A stretch of DNA of 11,408 nucleotides. Source: Synechococcus sp. CO36386bin_37 (GTDB lineage Bacteria; Cyanobacteriota; Cyanobacteriia; PCC-6307; Cyanobiaceae). The stretch is taken from assembly GCA_011525445.1 (NCBI GenBank), contig WTGE01000195.1, forward strand, positions 1-11,408, written 5' to 3'. Both the position numbers and the translations under genes were made by a program. The number at the start of each line of letters is the position of its first letter. Position 1 is the stretch's first letter. This document shows positions 1 to 5,835 of this stretch, piece after piece. The notes beneath the pieces are model-generated. The model ran no database searches. It was not told the origin of the DNA and saw only the letters and a list, made by a program, of their open reading frames with translations.

Positions 1-2
1 GT

Positions 3-62
3 GTTATTCATAGAGTAGGAAAAATTATTGAAGAGATTGTCGGAATTATCTCGGCTTCTTAA
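3..62 (+). CDS. Possible C-terminal end of an upstream gene (partial)
   Basis: One frame is open from the first base region to a TAA at 60-62 and would encode an amphipathic tail (VIHRVGKIIEEIVGIISAS). The alternation of hydrophobic and charged residues fits a helical C-terminus. A small hairpin (AACTCT/AGAGTT, 61-78) follows the stop at once, and a strong terminator lies at 189-223. Only 19 codons are visible, so chance openness is possible. The sequence left of the window would settle it. Confidence 0.3.
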   Translation, partial: VIHRVGKIIEEIVGIISAS

Positions 63-188
63 CTCTGTGGTCAGAGTTCACTTGACAAGGGATAAGAGTC
101 GTGATGTTCATGTTTAATCGCTGTATTAAGTAAAAATGCTTCACGCACTCAATAGGAGTGGCGATGAGAGATGCAAGCTATGATTTTC

Positions 189-223
189 GAAGAAGCCATT
201 TTGAACAATGGCTTCTTCTTTTT
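189..223 (+). terminator. Rho-independent terminator
   Basis: A perfect 12-bp stem (GAAGAAGCCATT / AATGGCTTCTTC) with a 6-base loop (TTGAAC) is followed directly by TTTTT. The T-tract lies on the plus-strand side, so it ends a rightward transcript coming from the left edge. The nearest rightward coding sequence is the possible tail ending at 62, or a short RNA from about 80-190. It also insulates the leftward gene at 307-702 from rightward read-through. Confidence 0.85.
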
Positions 224-306
224 AAATTCCAATTTGATTGAGTAGAAAGACATTATTTTATATATTAGTGTAACATTATTATAGTTTTGCTTCTAGCGAT
301 AATCAG

Positions 307-702
307 TTATTTTGAATGATTGTTGATCCTACAGATGTAATCGCTTTCAATGCTATATTTAGTATTTTGAATGGGAATGTGCCACTGCATTTTTTCGGAC
401 AATCTATCAGTCTCGCTGTTGTTGATATTGGCTAGATACCAATATCTTACTTTAGTTTTTGATCCAGCGCATCGAACTAGTACAAGATTATTGTCGTGAT
501 TCAAATAGGAAAATTCACCGCTACCCAGCTTTCGTATTTTTTTAATATATGCATTCTCTGATGTACTTGTGGGTCCAGCATTGATCCAGTTGTCCTCATC
601 TTTTTCTTGAGCTGAAATTGGATGGGATAATATGAAGGGTAGATAAATTGTAGTTAATACTAATTGTAAGCCACGCATTGAAAACCGCATTTGACCAATC
701 AT
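307..702 (-). CDS. Small exported hypothetical protein
   Basis: 131 codons. The N-terminus looks like a signal peptide: Arg6 and Arg10, a hydrophobic stretch at about 11-28, and a likely cleavage after Ser30-Ala31 (ISA|QEK). The mature part is about 100 residues and hydrophilic, with two cysteines (Cys78 and Cys124) that could form a disulfide in the periplasm. No known domain is recognised. The start is uncertain: Met1, Met5 and Met9 are all possible and none has a clear Shine-Dalgarno; all keep the signal peptide. It stands alone, facing the left edge of the window. The exported character is inferred from sequence and the function is unknown. Confidence 0.65.
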   Translation of the reverse strand: MIGQMRFSMRGLQLVLTTIYLPFILSHPISAQEKDEDNWINAGPTSTSENAYIKKIRKLGSGEFSYLNHDNNLVLVRCAGSKTKVRYWYLANINNSETDRLSEKMQWHIPIQNTKYSIESDYICRINNHSK

Positions 703-943
703 AACGCCAGAAGTCTACAGACTCAATTGCCTTGATCTCATGATTTGATGCTCTGCTCTGCAAGTTGTGTCTAAGTCTTGGATTGAAGTCGCCTTGTTGT
801 TATTGTGTCCACAGTATTGGTTTAAAAGGCTTTGGCATTTATAATCCAGTAACATTTTTCATGGATTTCTCTCACAGATTCTCAATAAAATATCTGCAAA
901 TCCATTATTTGCTGTATTATCATAAGGATATTCCAACTTTATT
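703..943. other. Intergenic region between divergent genes
   Basis: AT-rich spacer between the leftward gene at 307-702 and the rightward small gene at 944. It holds a good plus-strand promoter (817-845). A 60-codon open frame at 765-947 reads like translated non-coding DNA and is not called. Nothing else stands out. Confidence 0.5.
817..845 (+). promoter_or_regulatory. Sigma-70-type promoter for the 38-residue membrane protein
   Basis: A perfect -10 box TATAAT (840-845) sits 17 bases after TTGGTT (817-822), which matches the TTG of the -35 consensus. Transcription would begin near 852, leaving a leader of about 90 bases before the GTG start at 944. The leader contains AAGGA (924-928), somewhat far from the start (15 bases). 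Confidence 0.5.
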
Positions 944-1060
944 GTGACTGAAACTCAACGACGAATTCAGTTGAATACGATAATTATGATTTTATTAATG
1001 ATAGCTCTCGCTGTAGGTGTGATGTCTGGGATCTGGATGTATGTAGGCTCAATGACTTAA
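944..1060 (+). CDS. Small single-span membrane protein (38 aa)
   Basis: GTG start and TAA stop, 38 residues. The N-terminus is polar and basic (TETQRRIQLNT), followed by one hydrophobic segment of about 22 residues (IIMILLMIALAVGVMSGIWM), then a short YVGSMT tail. The positive residues before the span predict a cytoplasmic N-terminus. The reading frame is closed by a TAA at 923-925, so GTG 944 is the only usual start codon available before the span. A clear promoter lies upstream at 817-845. Many single-span peptides of this size in cyanobacteria belong to photosynthetic or respiratory complexes, but I cannot match this one to PetL, PetN, PsaM, PsbM or similar subunits. The function is unknown. 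Confidence 0.7.
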   Translation: MTETQRRIQLNTIIMILLMIALAVGVMSGIWMYVGSMT

Positions 1061-1227
1061 TCTCAAAGTTTAGGCTTTTGATTGTTAGGATGAGAGTTTT
1101 GAAATGTTCTTTTATTCCAACTGATCTGTTAATGCACACTCATGTTGTCATTCGTCAGTCTTTGCAAACCTCGTTAGATTTGACCTTCAATCCTCTTTGC
1201 TGCTTTAGTCTTTTCCTGTTAAATTAG

Positions 1228-1233
1228 TATAGT
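1228..1233 (+). promoter_or_regulatory. Possible -10 box upstream of the 170-aa gene
   Basis: TATAGT lies 20 bases before the GTG start at 1254. The -35 position at 17-base spacing reads TTAGTC (1205-1210), a poor match. Transcription would begin about 13 bases before the start, giving a very short leader, which suits the weak ribosome binding site. Confidence 0.3.
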
Positions 1234-1253
1234 TTTACATTTTCTTTCTAAAG

Positions 1254-1766
1254 GTGAGCATTTCAGAGGACCAGGTCAAGGCGTTGGTTGAGCAGATGTC
1301 TGAGCCTCTAACCGTGATAGCTTCCGATGTAAAGTCGCGTCTGATTTGGGATTTGAATCATCCAGTAGCTGTTATTGATGCGCGTCATCAACCACCAGTA
1401 TTAATTCAATCTAAAGTGGGTACTCTGGGTAACGTACTTCGCGTTTCGACCAAGATTGATCATCCGCTAATTCGACGACTTTTTGAGATTTATCCTGACC
1501 GTGGGACTGATTCTGCGATCGAGGAAATGCTTAGTGGCCCTAATGGGACTGAGTTTGCTGCGATTTTCAATGAATATCAGGAAGAAAAAAAGGCTGGGAC
1601 TTTAATGTGGGGAGCTGATGATCTTGCTAGTTTTGTAGTGAAATCTAGAACATGCTTTGAGGATGACGAACTTGCTATAGCTGCTATCTTTCCAGCTGAA
1701 TCTGAAGAAGATGGTCATGCTTTAGCGACGTTCGGTATTCCTTGGAAATATTTTCATGATAATTAA
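1254..1766 (+). CDS. Hypothetical acidic protein (170 aa)
   Basis: 170 codons from a GTG start. No signal peptide or membrane segment is visible, so the protein is probably cytoplasmic. It is acidic, with Glu/Asp clusters at about 104-112, 134-140 and 149-154, and alternates short helices with beta-like stretches (HPVAVIDARHQPPVLIQS). I recognise no catalytic motif or named family. The start is a choice between GTG 1254, preceded closely by AAAGG, and an internal ATG at residue 15; GTG is preferred because the first residues form a helix continuous with the rest. It stands alone and converges on the zinc-ribbon gene with a gap of about 65 bases. The function is unknown. Confidence 0.75.
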   Translation: MSISEDQVKALVEQMSEPLTVIASDVKSRLIWDLNHPVAVIDARHQPPVLIQSKVGTLGNVLRVSTKIDHPLIRRLFEIYPDRGTDSAIEEMLSGPNGTEFAAIFNEYQEEKKAGTLMWGADDLASFVVKSRTCFEDDELAIAAIFPAESEEDGHALATFGIPWKYFHDN

Positions 1767-1831
1767 GCCTAAGCCAAATACATCCTATTACTTGCCTTGA
1801 CCGATTAGTAAAGTGATTAATGACAATTTTT

Positions 1832-2053
1832 TTAACTCGATTGAAGGATGACAATGAGAAGCAAGATTCCAAGACCAACAAGCCACCAAATCCACGAGCG
1901 TTTATTGGTGTTTCGTGTACGGACACTTATTCCTAACCCTCTCCCTTGAGGAACCGGACTTCCGCAGCTTGTGCAGACTAAACGTCCGGCAAGAGAGCGA
2001 TCAGCCCGTATGGATGTCGATCCACAACGTGGGCAGGATCGGTATTGGGCCAT
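1832..2053 (-). CDS. Zinc-ribbon protein with C-terminal membrane anchor (73 aa)
   Basis: Two CxxC pairs (CPRCG at about 7-11 and CTSCG at about 27-31) form a classic four-cysteine zinc ribbon. A basic linker and one hydrophobic helix at about 51-70 (WIWWLVGLGILLLIVIL) end the protein, so the ribbon should face the cytoplasm from a membrane tail anchor. A longer reading with ten more residues from 2083 is possible. I choose the ATG at 2053 because AAGGAG precedes it by 9 bases. A leftward TATAAT -10 box lies at 2104-2109. Such ribbon-plus-anchor proteins are common in bacteria and mostly uncharacterised; a binding or scaffolding role is more likely than catalysis. Confidence 0.85.
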   Translation of the reverse strand: MAQYRSCPRCGSTSIRADRSLAGRLVCTSCGSPVPQGRGLGISVRTRNTNKRSWIWWLVGLGILLLIVILQSS

Positions 2054-2058
2054 TGGAT

Positions 2059-2064
2059 TGTTCT
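2059..2064 (-). promoter_or_regulatory. Ribosome binding site that sets the zinc-ribbon start
   Basis: AAGGAG on the minus strand, 9 bases before ATG 2053. It lies inside the longer alternative reading frame, so it argues for the shorter 73-residue protein. Confidence 0.7.
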
Positions 2065-2103
2065 CCTTGTCTTTTTCGCCCAAATGGGTTTATATATATG
2101 TTC

Positions 2104-2109
2104 ATTATA
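2104..2109 (-). promoter_or_regulatory. Likely -10 box of the zinc-ribbon gene
   Basis: The minus strand reads TATAAT here, followed by an AT-rich TATATATAAA stretch. Transcription would begin near 2097, giving a leader of about 44 bases. No convincing -35 box lies 17 bases upstream. Confidence 0.4.
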
Positions 2110-2524
2110 CTGTCTAAAGTTGTTTTATAGTGCTGTGATCTTCCCATTAGTATAAAGACCTGATTCAGAAGTGCTGGTGTGGATTTTTTGAGCTTCGGTC
2201 TGTTGTCTTTTCGATCTTCATTACTCAGATGGGTTTGCGGAATGCATTTTGTTTCAGTTGTTCTTGAGTGCCTATCATGTATTCCTGGAGCGCTTGATTA
2301 ATTTGTCCAGAATATTTATGTTGACTCAGTTGATCGGTGTATCTTCTTCCACGATCTTTGCGAGCTTAATTCTGTAGGTTTTAATTTTTTTAAGCGGACG
2401 GCACCACCCTGGTTAATTCTCTGAATTCGTTGTTCATTGTTGTGTTTGTTGTTTCAGTTACAAACTTTCTCTCAGGTGCCTTCAGTGTCATAATCTCAAG
2501 TCTGACCCAAACTCAGATACGGCC
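2110..2524. other. AT-rich intergenic region
   Basis: About 400 bases between the divergent zinc-ribbon gene (-) and the 62-residue gene (+). No firm gene is present. It contains a protein-like open frame without a start codon on the minus strand (2225-2365, listed separately), which may be a gene remnant. No RNA gene or repeat array was seen. Confidence 0.5.
2225..2365 (-). pseudogene. Possible gene remnant (46-codon open frame, no start)
   Basis: The minus strand is open for 46 codons between a TAA (2366-2368) and a TGA (2225-2227). The product reads like a polar, Gln-rich helical protein (DRGRRYTDQLSQHKYSGQ..., then LQEYMIGTQEQLKQNAFRKPI). The only ATG is residue 30 and there is no upstream ATG, GTG or TTG. 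It could be the 3' end of a gene that lost its start, or chance: the opposite strand is also open here and reads Leu-rich. Confidence is low. Confidence 0.3.
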
Positions 2525-2713
2525 ATGAACAGTACAGCGAAGATTGATGCGCTTCAGTTGATGCTGACTGATCTAAGAACACGCAATGAGCCTATTCGCC
2601 ATAAGGCTGCTTTTCGTGGATGTCAGCCTGAATTTCAGGCCTTGGTGACTAAGTTGATTCATCAATTGGAAGCTGAATTGCTTCAGGAGAAACAGCAGTC
2701 ACGTTCCAAATAA
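2525..2713 (+). CDS. Small conserved-type helical protein (62 aa)
   Basis: 62 residues from an ATG; cytoplasmic and largely helical. The first half (KIDALQLMLTDLRTRNEP) and second half (FQALVTKLIHQLEAELLQEKQQ) both look like amphipathic helices, joined by a basic turn around HKAAFRGCQPE (about 26-36). This suggests a helical hairpin or dimer. No Shine-Dalgarno is visible before the ATG. I have a general impression of similar short proteins in marine Synechococcus but cannot name a family. It converges on the PPC-glutaredoxin gene, with an imperfect hairpin (2757-2779) between them. The function is unknown. Confidence 0.7.
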   Translation: MNSTAKIDALQLMLTDLRTRNEPIRHKAAFRGCQPEFQALVTKLIHQLEAELLQEKQQSRSK

Positions 2714-2756
2714 TTCTGAGTAGTGAGGATGGTTTGTTTTGAGAGAAAGTCGCTTC

Positions 2757-2779
2757 GTAGTTTAGTGCGAACTAACTAC
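2757..2779. other. Hairpin between convergent genes
   Basis: GTAGTT / AACTAC pair over 6 bp, then one bulged T and AG/CT, closing a TGCGAA loop. No T-tract follows on either strand, so it is not a standard terminator. It could protect 3' ends of the two converging transcripts (stops at 2713 and 2802). Confidence 0.3.
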
Positions 2780-2801
2780 ATTACGTTGTTGTCAATCTTT
2801 T

Positions 2802-3407
2802 TCAACTTGTTGCAGTAAGTGTCAATAATTCACCTGATTTTTGCATTTTTTCAAGGTTGTCAAATCCCCCAACAACTTCTCCATCGATAAAAATTTGAGG
2901 GAAAGTATTCATTCCACTGCGCTCTTTACATAGCTCAAATATTCGGTCATTATCCACAGTAATGACCTGATGCGGAATGTTGTATGCATGTAACATTCTC
3001 AGGGCGCTGGCGCACCATGGGCATCCCGGCAAGATAGCGATTTCTGTTCGGGGCTTTGATTGTTGTTGATCATCGTGGTGGTACTGAAGAACTCCAAGGA
3101 GCAAATCTGCTCCTTTCATGACGATCGAATCGCTTTCAAGGTGTCCCCCCCAGACCTGGCAGGCGCCATCCGACAGGCTCAGGTGCAGGTGGTTTCCATT
3201 TGCACCAAACGTTCCATTGACGGTGATGATCTCAAGTTCACCTTCTAAAACAGTTGGATTGCTTTTACCGGGGCATTGAAAAGTTGCTTTTGACAGATTG
3301 CCGACGATCCCTAAAACAAAACCACTCATGCGCTCCCGCCTTGCAAGTTCTGCTAACGAGCGCAGTACATCCTGACCTGGTCCAAGGTGAAGCGTCAGCG
3401 TATCCAT
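2802..3407 (-). CDS. PPC (DUF296)-glutaredoxin fusion protein
   Basis: 201 residues in two parts. Residues 2-112 match the PPC/DUF296 domain: LHLGPGQDVLRSL start, an HLHLSLSD strand with His73 and His75, and GGHL around His90. Residues about 120-201 are a glutaredoxin: ILPGCPWC with the active-site pair Cys129-Cys132, then TFPQIFIDG with the cis-proline (Pro170) and GGFDNL for glutathione binding. Glutaredoxins reduce disulfides or glutathione-mixed disulfides using glutathione. PPC domains form trimers, so the fusion would display three redox modules. No signal peptide is seen, so it is cytoplasmic. A longer frame from a TTG at 3464 exists, but ATG 3407 starts exactly at the domain edge and is preferred. 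It is divergent from the ribbon-helix-helix gene. The substrate is unknown. Confidence 0.9.
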   Translation of the reverse strand: MDTLTLHLGPGQDVLRSLAELARRERMSGFVLGIVGNLSKATFQCPGKSNPTVLEGELEIITVNGTFGANGNHLHLSLSDGACQVWGGHLESDSIVMKGADLLLGVLQYHHDDQQQSKPRTEIAILPGCPWCASALRMLHAYNIPHQVITVDNDRIFELCKERSGMNTFPQIFIDGEVVGGFDNLEKMQKSGELLTLTATS

Positions 3408-3506
3408 TGATCGGCTTGACCCCTCTTGAATCCTTAAGAGAATAACCGCAAGCAATACCAGCAATACGGTACGCTTTTGAGACGCCTGCGTTACTTTGCT
3501 GTGTCA
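3408..3506. promoter_or_regulatory. Divergent promoter region with tandem repeat
   Basis: About 100 bases separate the fusion gene (-) from the ribbon-helix-helix gene (+). It holds two 8-bp direct repeats AGCAATAC (3451-3458 and 3460-3467, one base apart) and an inverted repeat CTCTT/AAGAG (3423-3427 and 3436-3440). Ribbon-helix-helix proteins commonly bind short tandem or palindromic boxes near their own promoter, so these are operator candidates. No clean promoter boxes were identified. Confidence 0.35.
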
Positions 3507-3737
3507 ATGTTGGAAACTCTGCTTCAAGAGCTGCAAGATCAGCTCGATGTCACCGAGCCTGTTATGAGTGCAGGTCAGGTTGCTGAAGCTGCTGCATCAG
3601 AGCGTCTCAATGTCACACTCCCAGTTGGTATAAGTAATCGACTCAAGAGACATGCACTTCATGAAGGTCGAAGTTGCAGCAGTCTTGCGACATTCTTGAT
3701 TGAAGATGGGTTACGTCGACATACAACTATTCAATAA
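3507..3737 (+). CDS. Ribbon-helix-helix (CopG/Arc-type) DNA-binding protein
   Basis: 76 residues from ATG 3507. The C-terminal 40 residues follow the ribbon-helix-helix pattern: a short strand with alternating residues (RLNVTLPVG, about 34-42), a first helix (ISNRLKRHALHEG), a turn with RSCSS, and a second helix (LATFLIEDGLRRH). This fold dimerises and inserts the paired strand in the DNA major groove. The N-terminal 30 residues form an acidic helical extension that could mediate oligomerisation or partner binding. TTG 3477 and GTG 3501 are also in frame, but ATG best fits domain size; no Shine-Dalgarno supports any of them. It may regulate itself or the divergent PPC-glutaredoxin gene. No toxin gene follows, because the next gene converges 8 bases away, so a simple toxin-antitoxin pair is unlikely. 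Confidence 0.75.
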   Translation: MLETLLQELQDQLDVTEPVMSAGQVAEAAASERLNVTLPVGISNRLKRHALHEGRSCSSLATFLIEDGLRRHTTIQ

Positions 3738-3745
3738 TTAAAATA

Positions 3746-4810
3746 TTAATTCAGAAGCTCGTCTTCAATTCTTTTGTTAATTCCGTTGCGTTGCATCTCA
3801 AGTAACTCGATGTTGATTGAATTCGTTAGCGTGCTCCCTCTGGGCAGTGCAAACCCATAAGTTTGTACTGCTAAAGGGAAATTGGCAATTTTTAAATTAT
3901 TTGATCTATTGTTTTTCAGGTAGTAGCGAAGTGGTGCTTCGTCAAATATCACTCCATCTACATCGCCTTTTTGCAATGTCAAAATGGCTTCCGCTAGGTT
4001 TCTGGTTTTTAGAGCATCAGTTTCGTATAGACGCCCCCAGGTTTCACTCGTTGTCCCCTCTATTACAGCAATCCTTTTGTCTTTTAAGTCAGAGGTTGTT
4101 TGTATTGATGAGGGTGTTAATTGTGCGAATGAAAGTGTGAATGCTGATGCCAAGCCTGCCGTTATTGACGACACGGTTACCAGAGATAGAACCATCCAGA
4201 TACCCGCAATTGCTCGTCCACTTTTCGATAGCGGTGCACGATCTCCATATCCCACTGTTGTTAAAGTAACTAAGGCAAACCACATGCCGTTTCCTACGCC
4301 ATGAAGATATTGGCGGGGAAACTGTTGATGATTCCTACGGCGTTCAGCTAGCCATATCAAATTCCCAAAAACAAATAGAAGAGATAAAAGTAAACCGACT
4401 GAGGATAATGCGGCCCAGCCTAAAAATGGACGTAAGCGTGTCAGGATTCCAGGCGGACGTTTAGGAACGAGCAAACCTTCGTAGCCGTGAAAATAGGGTT
4501 GTGTGAAATCAATTTTTGGGTTTGCTAATCGTGTTGGGGTAATGCTGGTTGGACCGACTGCAATATCAATATCGCCAGAACCAACAGCTTTCAGATTGTC
4601 AAGAGTAGTTGGTTGGCGAATGAACACATAGGGCTTGTCAAGTTGTCTGGCAACCTCCTTCCAGATTTTGATGCTGATGCCATCTAATTTGTCGCCTTGA
4701 TCAATGACAAATGGTGGAGATCCACTGACCCCAACGCGCAACTCATTAGGGGATGCCTGCAGAGGGTGAGATAGAAGGAGCAGCCCTGTCAGTAATAAGG
4801 TACGTACCAA
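3746..4810 (-). CDS. Prokaryotic ionotropic glutamate-receptor-like K+ channel (GluR0 type)
   Basis: 354 residues. A signal peptide (1-20, LQA|SP) precedes the first half of a bacterial solute-binding domain (about 24-117, ELRVGVSGSPPFVI...DFTQPYF). Then come a membrane helix (about 130-154), a pore loop with the potassium filter TTVGYGD (184-190), and a second membrane helix (about 199-225). The second half of the binding domain follows (about 240-354), with VIEGTTSETW and DGVIFDEAPLRYY. This is the inverted-pore ligand-gated layout known from Synechocystis GluR0: ligand binding outside, K+-selective pore in the membrane. The start is TTG 4810, supported by AGGAG (4819-4823) 8 bases upstream. 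The ligand is likely an amino acid but is not proven. A 26-residue hydrophobic ORF ends 15 bases upstream. Confidence 0.92.
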   Translation of the reverse strand: MVRTLLLTGLLLLSHPLQASPNELRVGVSGSPPFVIDQGDKLDGISIKIWKEVARQLDKPYVFIRQPTTLDNLKAVGSGDIDIAVGPTSITPTRLANPKIDFTQPYFHGYEGLLVPKRPPGILTRLRPFLGWAALSSVGLLLSLLFVFGNLIWLAERRRNHQQFPRQYLHGVGNGMWFALVTLTTVGYGDRAPLSKSGRAIAGIWMVLSLVTVSSITAGLASAFTLSFAQLTPSSIQTTSDLKDKRIAVIEGTTSETWGRLYETDALKTRNLAEAILTLQKGDVDGVIFDEAPLRYYLKNNRSNNLKIANFPLAVQTYGFALPRGSTLTNSINIELLEMQRNGINKRIEDELLN

Positions 4811-4818
4811 TACAGCAG

Positions 4819-4823
4819 CTCCT
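4819..4823 (-). promoter_or_regulatory. Ribosome binding site that sets the channel's TTG start
   Basis: AGGAG on the minus strand, 8 bases before TTG 4810. It lies just 3' of the TGA (4826-4828) of the upstream mini-ORF, so ribosomes finishing that ORF would end on top of this site, which favours coupled translation. Confidence 0.7.
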
Positions 4824-4825
4824 GT

Positions 4826-4906
4826 TCAGTTCTTTTCCAATTGTCTAACAATGACTCCCATGGTGAGTAGAGATCCAAGCAGTGCGAGGAGTAGTGCGAT
4901 TGTCAT
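4826..4906 (-). CDS. 26-residue hydrophobic ORF upstream of the channel
   Basis: An ATG at 4906 opens 26 codons: MTIALLLALLGSLLTMGVIV forms one membrane-length hydrophobic helix, followed by a charged tail (RQLEKN). AGGA precedes the ATG by 9 bases. The stop overlaps the channel's ribosome binding region, and the channel starts 15 bases after it. It may be a single-span membrane peptide, perhaps a channel accessory, or a leader that couples translation. It does not match the small photosystem or cytochrome b6f subunits I know. Short hydrophobic ORFs can arise by chance; the ribosome binding site and the tight spacing are what support it. Confidence 0.5.
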   Translation of the reverse strand: MTIALLLALLGSLLTMGVIVRQLEKN

Positions 4907-5091
4907 TGTTGTCGATCCTGGGTCTTCAGATTTTTATCACAAGGCGCAAAGTGGATTTCTATGTTGCGTGCCAATGTGTTTTGTTAATCATTTTAGTCTC
5001 TAAGCCGGTATAGAAGGGTTAGATTGCACTTTTCGCGTATTCTCTGAGAATTTTCCTGTTCACCTGATTTTCCTTTCACTATCTGCTGTCT

Positions 5092-5835
5092 TTGCAGTCA
5101 ACCCCGTTGAGCACTAATTCCGAAGTCTCCGCTCGCTACGTCAAAGGCATTGAAGGTACTGGCTTTTTATGGATTTGGCAGCATGAGGAACTAGTTTTTT
5201 TACCTTCAAAGGGTGTTTGGCGTCCAAAGGGACGTGAACTTTTCATTGCCGATCTCCACCTCGGCAAAGCCGAGGTTTTCCAAGCTCACGGCATTCCGCT
5301 TCCAAGTGATGGTGATCGTGGCACTCTGAATCAATTGTTGAGTCTTTGCTCACGATGGCGTCCGAACACGCTCATTGTTCTGGGTGATCTTGTGCACGGG
5401 CCGTTGGGTCTGACTGAATCGCTTCGAGATACCTTGTCGGCTTTGCCAGACTTGATCGAATGCGAACTCATTCTCGTAGGAGGGAATCATGATCGTTATT
5501 GTTCTATCGACGGCCTACCTCAGCGTTCTAGCTTCCAACTAGGTCAACTCTGGTTGAGTCACGAGCCGGACCGATCCACTGAGAACCCCCAGTTGCTCAA
5601 TATCTGTGGCCATGTTCATCCTGTGACCCGTCTCAGCTTCGGGTCTGACAATCTGCGGTTGCCTTGTTTTGCTTATGCCGAGAAGGAAAATCGTCTTCTG
5701 CTTCCGGCCTTCGGCGAGTTGACTGGAGGGCATGAATGCGGTCAGCTATATCGCAAATGGTTGGTGGCTGATGACACCATCGTGCCTTGGCAGAATCCCG
5801 CGCCTCGATCTCGAAAAAACAGGAAGTTCCGGTGA
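5092..5835 (+). CDS. pdeM: Metallophosphoesterase, ligase-associated (PdeM-type)
   Basis: 247 residues with all calcineurin-like metallophosphoesterase motifs: ADLHLGK (Asp54, His56), GDLVHG (Asp99), GGNHD (Asn132, His133), SHEP (His157) and CGHVHP (His174, His176). These residues bind two metal ions and cleave phosphodiesters. The order and the DLHLGKAEVFQAHGIPLPSD stretch fit the family annotated as ligase-associated DNA damage response endonuclease PdeM. In other bacteria this gene sits next to a DNA ligase and an Lhr-type helicase; neither is visible here, so a repair role is inference from family. No Met codon lies near the N-terminus; TTG 5092 or TTG 5107 are the usable starts, neither with a strong ribosome site. 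The 3' end overlaps the next gene by GTGA. Confidence 0.85.
   Translation: MQSTPLSTNSEVSARYVKGIEGTGFLWIWQHEELVFLPSKGVWRPKGRELFIADLHLGKAEVFQAHGIPLPSDGDRGTLNQLLSLCSRWRPNTLIVLGDLVHGPLGLTESLRDTLSALPDLIECELILVGGNHDRYCSIDGLPQRSSFQLGQLWLSHEPDRSTENPQLLNICGHVHPVTRLSFGSDNLRLPCFAYAEKENRLLLPAFGELTGGHECGQLYRKWLVADDTIVPWQNPAPRSRKNRKFR
5821..5835 (+). promoter_or_regulatory. Ribosome binding site and GTGA stop/start overlap
   Basis: AGGAA (5821-5825) precedes GTG 5832 by about 6 bases. The GTG overlaps the TGA (5833-5835) of the metallophosphoesterase gene. This decides the downstream start and indicates translational coupling. Confidence 0.7.

Noticed and set aside
765..947. 60-codon plus-strand open frame
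   Set aside because: Composition is Cys/Tyr/His-rich and not protein-like, it has no ribosome site, and it covers the promoter of the 38-residue gene.
3265..3507. 80-codon minus-strand frame overlapping the PPC-glutaredoxin gene
   Set aside because: Shadow of the fusion gene in another frame, with no domain-like pattern.
3507..3737. Ribbon-helix-helix protein as an antitoxin of a toxin-antitoxin pair
   Set aside because: No toxin-sized gene follows on the same strand; the next gene is a convergent ion channel 8 bases away.
3736..3751. AATTAA/TTAATT palindrome joining the two convergent stop codons
   Set aside because: An AT-only 6-bp stem with no T-tract; most simply explained by AT-rich stop-codon context.
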